Positions 43,102 to 46,451 of a stretch of 46,451 nt of DNA are shown here, piece by piece; the stretch's first letter is position 1; each line of letters opens with the position of its first letter. The notes below the pieces were generated by a model that ran no database searches, had not been told where the DNA came from, and saw nothing but the letters and a program-made list of their open reading frames with translations. The translations under genes and the position numbers were made by a program. The stretch is from Vreelandella neptunia. GTDB taxonomy: Bacteria; Pseudomonadota; Gammaproteobacteria; Pseudomonadales; Halomonadaceae. The stretch spans positions 1-46,451 of the forward strand of contig NZ_JAKVTW010000025.1 of the NCBI RefSeq assembly GCF_022489065.1, written 5' to 3'.

Positions 43102-44044
43102 CACTACCTCCTATTTTTATAATAAAATTCTTTGTCTTAACCGCAATTGCTGAAGCAATAAGCCCATAGTGTTCGAATATTTGCTGTGGACTTCCTATTA
43201 CTGAAAATTCGTTTGGGATGTTAATAGGCAACACCGGAGTCGACTTAATGTTACACAGCACTTCAGCTACCGCACTAAACAAACCTCCTGTTCGTTGATG
43301 GTCCTCAACAACCACAACAATTTTCGTCCTATTAGCTGACTGGACTATAGCGGCCTCGTCCAGCGGGGAGATAGATGCCATATTTAGAATGTGAGCCTCA
43401 ACTCCACTCTCGGCCAAAATTTCTGCAGCTTGGATAACTTCATGGAGTAAGGGGCCGTAACTTATCAATGTCACATCCTCCCCATCACGCAACGTAGAGG
43501 CCTTCCCTGGTTCAAAACCTCCTGTCTGCGGCAAGTGAGGCACAGTAATTCTATTTATTCTTAAAAACGTAGGACCATGAAGATCATGAGCAAACTCTAA
43601 TGCCCGCTCAGTTTCTAGACTGTCGCCAGGGGCATAAATCGACAGCCCTGGCAAAGTTCTCATTAGCGCTAGATCTTCAGTAGAGTGATGAGTAGGGCCT
43701 AATGCACCATAGGCGATGCCTGCACTGAAGGCACAAAGTTTTACGTTCGCTTGTGAGTAAGCGATATCAATTTTAATTTGCTCGAACGCTCTAGCGGTCA
43801 AAAAGCATGAAGCAGCGCAAACGAATGGTATATAGCCACCGTTGGCTAAACCCGCAGCTACTCCAACCATGTTTTGCTCTGCAATACCTAGATCGAAAAC
43901 CCTCTCGGGGAATGTATTTAGAAAGGCCAGAGAATCGCTTGAGGAGAGGCAATCATTCAACACGAGCACTATGCGGTCATCTTTATGAGCAAGCTCTACC
44001 AGCTTTGAAGAGAAAGCATGCCGGCAATCGAAAAGTTCCGTCAT
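43076..44044 (-). CDS. transketolase C-terminal half (pyrimidine-binding and C-terminal domains)
   Basis: 322 residues, the length of the separate C-terminal subunit of split transketolases. The pyrimidine-binding part contains FDLGIAEQNMVGVAAGLANGGYIPF, where Glu of AEQ activates the thiamine ring, and AFSAGIAYGALGPTHHSTEDLALMRTLPGL. The C-terminal domain has DVTLISYGPLLHEVIQAAEIL and VVVVEDHQRTGGL. With the N-terminal half encoded directly upstream (four-base overlap) it forms the active enzyme, moving a two-carbon ketol unit between sugar phosphates or related acceptors. In this context it is probably specialised, since central metabolism uses a full-length transketolase. Confidence 0.9.
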   Translation of the reverse strand: MTELFDCRHAFSSKLVELAHKDDRIVLVLNDCLSSSDSLAFLNTFPERVFDLGIAEQNMVGVAAGLANGGYIPFVCAASCFLTARAFEQIKIDIAYSQANVKLCAFSAGIAYGALGPTHHSTEDLALMRTLPGLSIYAPGDSLETERALEFAHDLHGPTFLRINRITVPHLPQTGGFEPGKASTLRDGEDVTLISYGPLLHEVIQAAEILAESGVEAHILNMASISPLDEAAIVQSANRTKIVVVVEDHQRTGGLFSAVAEVLCNIKSTPVLPINIPNEFSVIGSPQQIFEHYGLIASAIAVKTKNFIIKIGGSDDGSVTLK

Positions 44045-44865
44045 TGCTTATCCCCTAATTCTGCCAACGCCAACTCGTACTCATGCATATTCGGTACCTT
44101 ATGATGCCATGCTGGATTATTCTCCATGAAAGAGACACCTTTGCCTTTAGTAGTGTCTGCCACAAGGCAAGTGGGCCTGCCTTCGATATGAGGAAAATGC
44201 GTAAGCGCTTGAGTTATAGCGCGGATATCATGCCCATCTACAGGTCGCACCTCCCATCCAAAGGCGAGCCACTTTTCCTCCAGGGCTCCTAGTGTATTAA
44301 CTTCTTCGATAAATCTCCCTTGTTGCAGATTGTTCCGGTCGACAATGACGGCAAGGTTATCTAGCTGCTGCGCTGAAGCATACATGGCTGCTTCCCAGTT
44401 GCTCCCTTCCTGTAGTTCTCCATCGCCAACAAGGACAAATACTCGCCGATTCGAGCGAGTAAGCTTTGCCGCTAAAGCGCAACCCACTGCGAATGGCATA
44501 CCATGACCAAGAGCTCCTGTTGATGTTTCAATCCCACTAAGCCTTTTATTTGAAGGGTGGCCTGCGAGGGCACTATCGTAACTATTGAACGTATCAAGAT
44601 CATAAGATGAATCGCCAAAACACTCTCGAAGCGTCGCGTATAGAGCCAAAGCGGCATGCCCTTTGCTTAGAATGAAACGATCACGATCTGGATGCGTTAG
44701 ATCACCGCCTGGAAAATTGAGTATGTTTGAGTACAAGGTCACTAATATATCTAGACACGAGAAATCTGGCCCAAGATGCCCCATACCAGAGTTGAATGTC
44801 ACTCTTAAGCATTCAAGTCGAAGTTTTCTCGATACATCATTGAGTTCATCATAATTCGACTTCAT
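44041..44865 (-). CDS. transketolase N-terminal half (TPP pyrophosphate-binding domain)
   Basis: 274 residues, first gene of the seven-gene operon; GAGG lies about eight bases before the ATG. The thiamine-diphosphate/Mg motif is VGDGELQEGSNWEAAMYASAQQLDNLAVIVDRNNLQ (GDG to N). HLGPDFSCLDILVTLY, LSKGHAALALYATL, and GALGHGMPFAVGCALAAKL are the usual substrate-channel motifs of this domain. WHHKVPN at the end is typical of split enzymes. Divergent from luxI across 569 bases that hold lux-box-like sites. Confidence 0.92.
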   Translation of the reverse strand: MKSNYDELNDVSRKLRLECLRVTFNSGMGHLGPDFSCLDILVTLYSNILNFPGGDLTHPDRDRFILSKGHAALALYATLRECFGDSSYDLDTFNSYDSALAGHPSNKRLSGIETSTGALGHGMPFAVGCALAAKLTRSNRRVFVLVGDGELQEGSNWEAAMYASAQQLDNLAVIVDRNNLQQGRFIEEVNTLGALEEKWLAFGWEVRPVDGHDIRAITQALTHFPHIEGRPTCLVADTTKGKGVSFMENNPAWHHKVPNMHEYELALAELGDKQ

Positions 44866-45102
44866 ATCTCGGCCTCACCCATGACAGGACTTGTACGCCC
44901 TGGAAAACCATTTAAGACTAACAATCTTCCACAACAAAAATAGTTTAGAAAAATCATTCGTACATATGAAAACCTTCATGAATACTAATATCTTTTTGAT
45001 TTAATTATAAAATCTTAATTAGTTTTTTATTCACATCCAAAAGCTACTCTCTCTGCATTTAATTTCATTACTGAATCTAGCCATAAAAAGCTTGCATTGA
45101 GT

Positions 45103-45122
45103 ACCTGGCCTTTGGAACAGGT
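45103..45122. promoter_or_regulatory. lux-box-like palindrome A
   Basis: Twenty bases with ACCTG at one end and CAGGT at the other; with two more bases on each side the arms are GTACCTG and CAGGTAC, perfectly complementary, around ten bases. The CT-N12-AG spacing is that of LuxR-type sites. It lies 237 bases upstream of the transketolase start and 312 bases upstream of luxI. Confidence 0.55.
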
Positions 45123-45359
45123 ACTATTCCGGCTTCCTTATGAAAGACCTATCCCCCCAGGCCGCAAAACTCCTCATGTGCAATGATTATGGAACAATTT
45201 TACTGTAGAGTGATTTCTACGCACATAGAAAGCTAACTTACTCTTAAATTTGGCTTTATTGCTTGAAAACTTTACTTAAAATAATCGAATGACAAGATCC
45301 ACCTTTTATTGGTTATTGAGGGAGCAATTTAGTTAAAAAATTAAATGTAATCGCATGTC

Positions 45360-45379
45360 AACTGTACAATCAGACAGGT
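45360..45379. promoter_or_regulatory. lux-box-like palindrome B upstream of luxI
   Basis: AACTGTACAATCAGACAGGT matches the Vibrio fischeri lux box at 15 of 20 positions, including CTGT, ATC and ACAGGT. It ends 55 bases before the luxI start, the usual distance for activation of the synthase gene by its LuxR partner (positive feedback). Binding is inferred. Confidence 0.7.
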
Positions 45380-45434
45380 GCGGTGTCGTGCAACTAGTCT
45401 TACTATTTGAAGAAAATATTCAGAGGAGTAGGTA

Positions 45435-46076
45435 ATGCTTTTTTCTGTTAACAACAAAAAAAATTATTACGGGATCACTGTTCTAATTTCTAACTATGAC
45501 GAACTCTCAGACTGCATACTTAACAATATTTATCGTTCAAGGAAGGAAATTTTCATTGACAGAAAAAAATGGGCCGTTGCAAGCTATCTAGGAGGAGATT
45601 TAGAAAGCGATGAATATGATGATTCCGAAGCGTATTATATTTATACTTTACATCAGAACAGTATTACAGGTTGTGTGAGGCTTCGGCCATCCACATCTCC
45701 AACTCTTTTAACCGGCCCTTTAAAAAATTTAAAAAAAGAAAATATTGAAGAAGTAAAATCCGAAAAAACATGGGAGGCATCGCGTTTTTTTATTACTCCA
45801 AACAGTACTCTGCGGGAAACCAAGGGAAGTGCTGATACAAGAACATATATTTTGTTTATTAGCATGATCGAATTCGGCATAGCTATTGGAATTTTGAAAT
45901 ATGAAGTTGTCGTTGATTCGATGATGATGCGCATTCTTAGAATGTGTGGCTGGCCTCTTTACATTCTTAATTCAGATTCAGGCTCTCTTGGTGAGAAAAT
46001 TTATTATGGAACTCTTTCATGCAGCTCCCAATCTCTTAACAATATTATTTTGACTAAAAAAAACAAAGAGCTATAA
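45435..46076 (+). CDS. luxI: LuxI-type acyl-homoserine-lactone synthase
   Basis: 213 residues; AGGAG seven bases before the ATG. The invariant residues of AHL synthases are present: IYRSRKEIFIDRKKW (Arg, Phe, Trp), SDEYDDSEAYYIY (Asp pair), GCVRLRPSTSPTLL (Arg) and WEASRFFI (Glu and Arg). It makes an N-acyl-homoserine lactone from S-adenosylmethionine and acyl-ACP; the acyl chain cannot be predicted. The gene is very AT-rich. It faces a luxR gene 18 bases from its stop and is divergent from the transketolase operon. Confidence 0.93.
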   Translation: MLFSVNNKKNYYGITVLISNYDELSDCILNNIYRSRKEIFIDRKKWAVASYLGGDLESDEYDDSEAYYIYTLHQNSITGCVRLRPSTSPTLLTGPLKNLKKENIEEVKSEKTWEASRFFITPNSTLRETKGSADTRTYILFISMIEFGIAIGILKYEVVVDSMMMRILRMCGWPLYILNSDSGSLGEKIYYGTLSCSSQSLNNIILTKKNKEL

Positions 46077-46094
46077 ATAAAACTGTTTTTTCTG

Positions 46095-46451
46095 TCAAAT
46101 CAGATTCATACGCAACGCCTTTATTATTGCCTGCGTAATATTAATTGCATTCATTTTTTTAATAATATTTTGAGCATGGAACTTAACAGTTCTTTCAGTT
46201 ATATCTAATATTAAAGCGATCTCTCCGTATGTCTTTCCAATTGCAATCCAGTGCAGGCACTCTGCTTCACGCTCCGTAAAGGGTTGGCAAAGACCCTGCT
46301 TAGCAATGCCTGGGCGCTGCTGGTGAGCTATATGACTAATCATAGATATTAAGTATGAATAATTTTGTACAATCGTTGGAAATTCTGAGTTGTCTTTACT
46401 AGTAGCTAAATGCATTGAACCGAAAGCACAACCTGGCTCATGCAAAGGAAC
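46095..46451 (-). CDS. luxR: LuxR-family quorum-sensing regulator, C-terminal part (cut by window end)
   Basis: The minus-strand frame is open to the last base, so the start lies outside the window; 118 residues are visible. The first part (VPLHEPGCAFGSMHLATS) looks like the end of an autoinducer-binding domain, and residues from about 55 on form the GerE-type helix-turn-helix: FTEREAECLHWIAIGKTYGEIALILDITERTVKFHAQNIIKKMNAINITQAIIKAL. It is the natural partner of the convergent luxI, and should bind the lux boxes on sensing its AHL. Confidence 0.9.
   Translation of the reverse strand, partial: VPLHEPGCAFGSMHLATSKDNSEFPTIVQNYSYLISMISHIAHQQRPGIAKQGLCQPFTEREAECLHWIAIGKTYGEIALILDITERTVKFHAQNIIKKMNAINITQAIIKALRMNLI

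Larger units (their letters stand above)
44866..45434. other. divergent control region between transketolase operon and luxI
   Basis: 569 bases, AT-rich, containing two lux-box-like palindromes annotated separately. No gene is called: a 22-codon frame at about 45139 has no ribosome site. The long distance from the 45103 site to the operon start leaves room for a long leader or a further promoter that I cannot see. Confidence 0.55.

Noticed and set aside
45139..45207. 22-codon frame starting MKDLSPQAAK in the luxI upstream region
   Set aside because: No ribosome site and lies just beside a regulatory palindrome; kept as chance.
1..46451. tRNA, rRNA, CRISPR array, integrase, intact IS or replication origin
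   Set aside because: Looked for by eye on both strands; none could be supported.

Overview
The window reads like a chromosomal accessory stretch of a gammaproteobacterium, most probably a halophile of the Halomonas/Vreelandella group. That placement is an inference from moderate-to-high GC genes, purple AGGAG-type ribosome sites, a TRAP transporter, many MFS/DMT exporters and family content; no rRNA or tRNA is present to confirm it. I saw no CRISPR array, intact insertion sequence, prophage or replication origin.

Layout. 1-2.8 kb: end of an alpha/beta hydrolase, a small membrane protein, and a TetR-MFS pair behind a promoter whose spacer carries a palindrome. 2.9-6.3 kb: a tiny exported protein, a DUF2231-PQQ sugar dehydrogenase pair, a DUF697-like protein and a DUF1330 protein. 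6.3-12.7 kb: a complete ferric-siderophore uptake locus (outer-membrane receptor, binding protein, two permeases, ATPase) around one Fur-like box, with no siderophore biosynthesis genes. 12.7-27.3 kb: a graveyard and living collection of toxin-antitoxin type modules (FitAB/VapBC-like, truncated RhuM, HipBA, Fic, AbiEi with a truncated AbiEii) mixed with a DUF2252 protein, a YjlB-like cupin and its decayed copy, and a TRAP transporter-gamma-glutamyltransferase-TetR operon. Three copies of a 35-bp palindrome, one of them the promoter region of the fic gene, lie in this part. 27.5-35.4 kb: regulator/exporter pairs (AraC/NepI-like, LysR/EamA, Lrp/MFS), a GFA-family protein and a DUF808 protein. 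35.7-36.2 kb: a broken CmlA/FloR-like exporter that still has a short leader peptide and alternative hairpins upstream. 37-38.1 kb: an M20 amidohydrolase.

38.7-46.45 kb is the most unusual part. Seven minus-strand genes are coupled by overlaps of a few bases: split transketolase N- and C-halves, a guanylate-kinase-like protein, a nucleoside-diphosphate-kinase-fold protein with a long extension, a nucleotidyltransferase-fold protein, a class I glutamine-amidotransferase-fold (PuuD/C26) protein and an EamA exporter. Upstream and divergent is a LuxI-type acyl-homoserine-lactone synthase, followed by a convergent LuxR cut by the window end. Two lux-box-like palindromes lie between the operon and luxI. 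The simplest reading is a quorum-sensing-controlled biosynthesis-and-export operon for a small, probably phosphorylated or nucleotide-linked, metabolite. I do not recognise it as a known pathway. The DNA here is visibly more AT-rich than the first 34 kb, which suggests transfer.

Gene boundaries were set from reading frames, ribosome sites and overlaps seen in the sequence; functions come from motif and family recognition without any database search.
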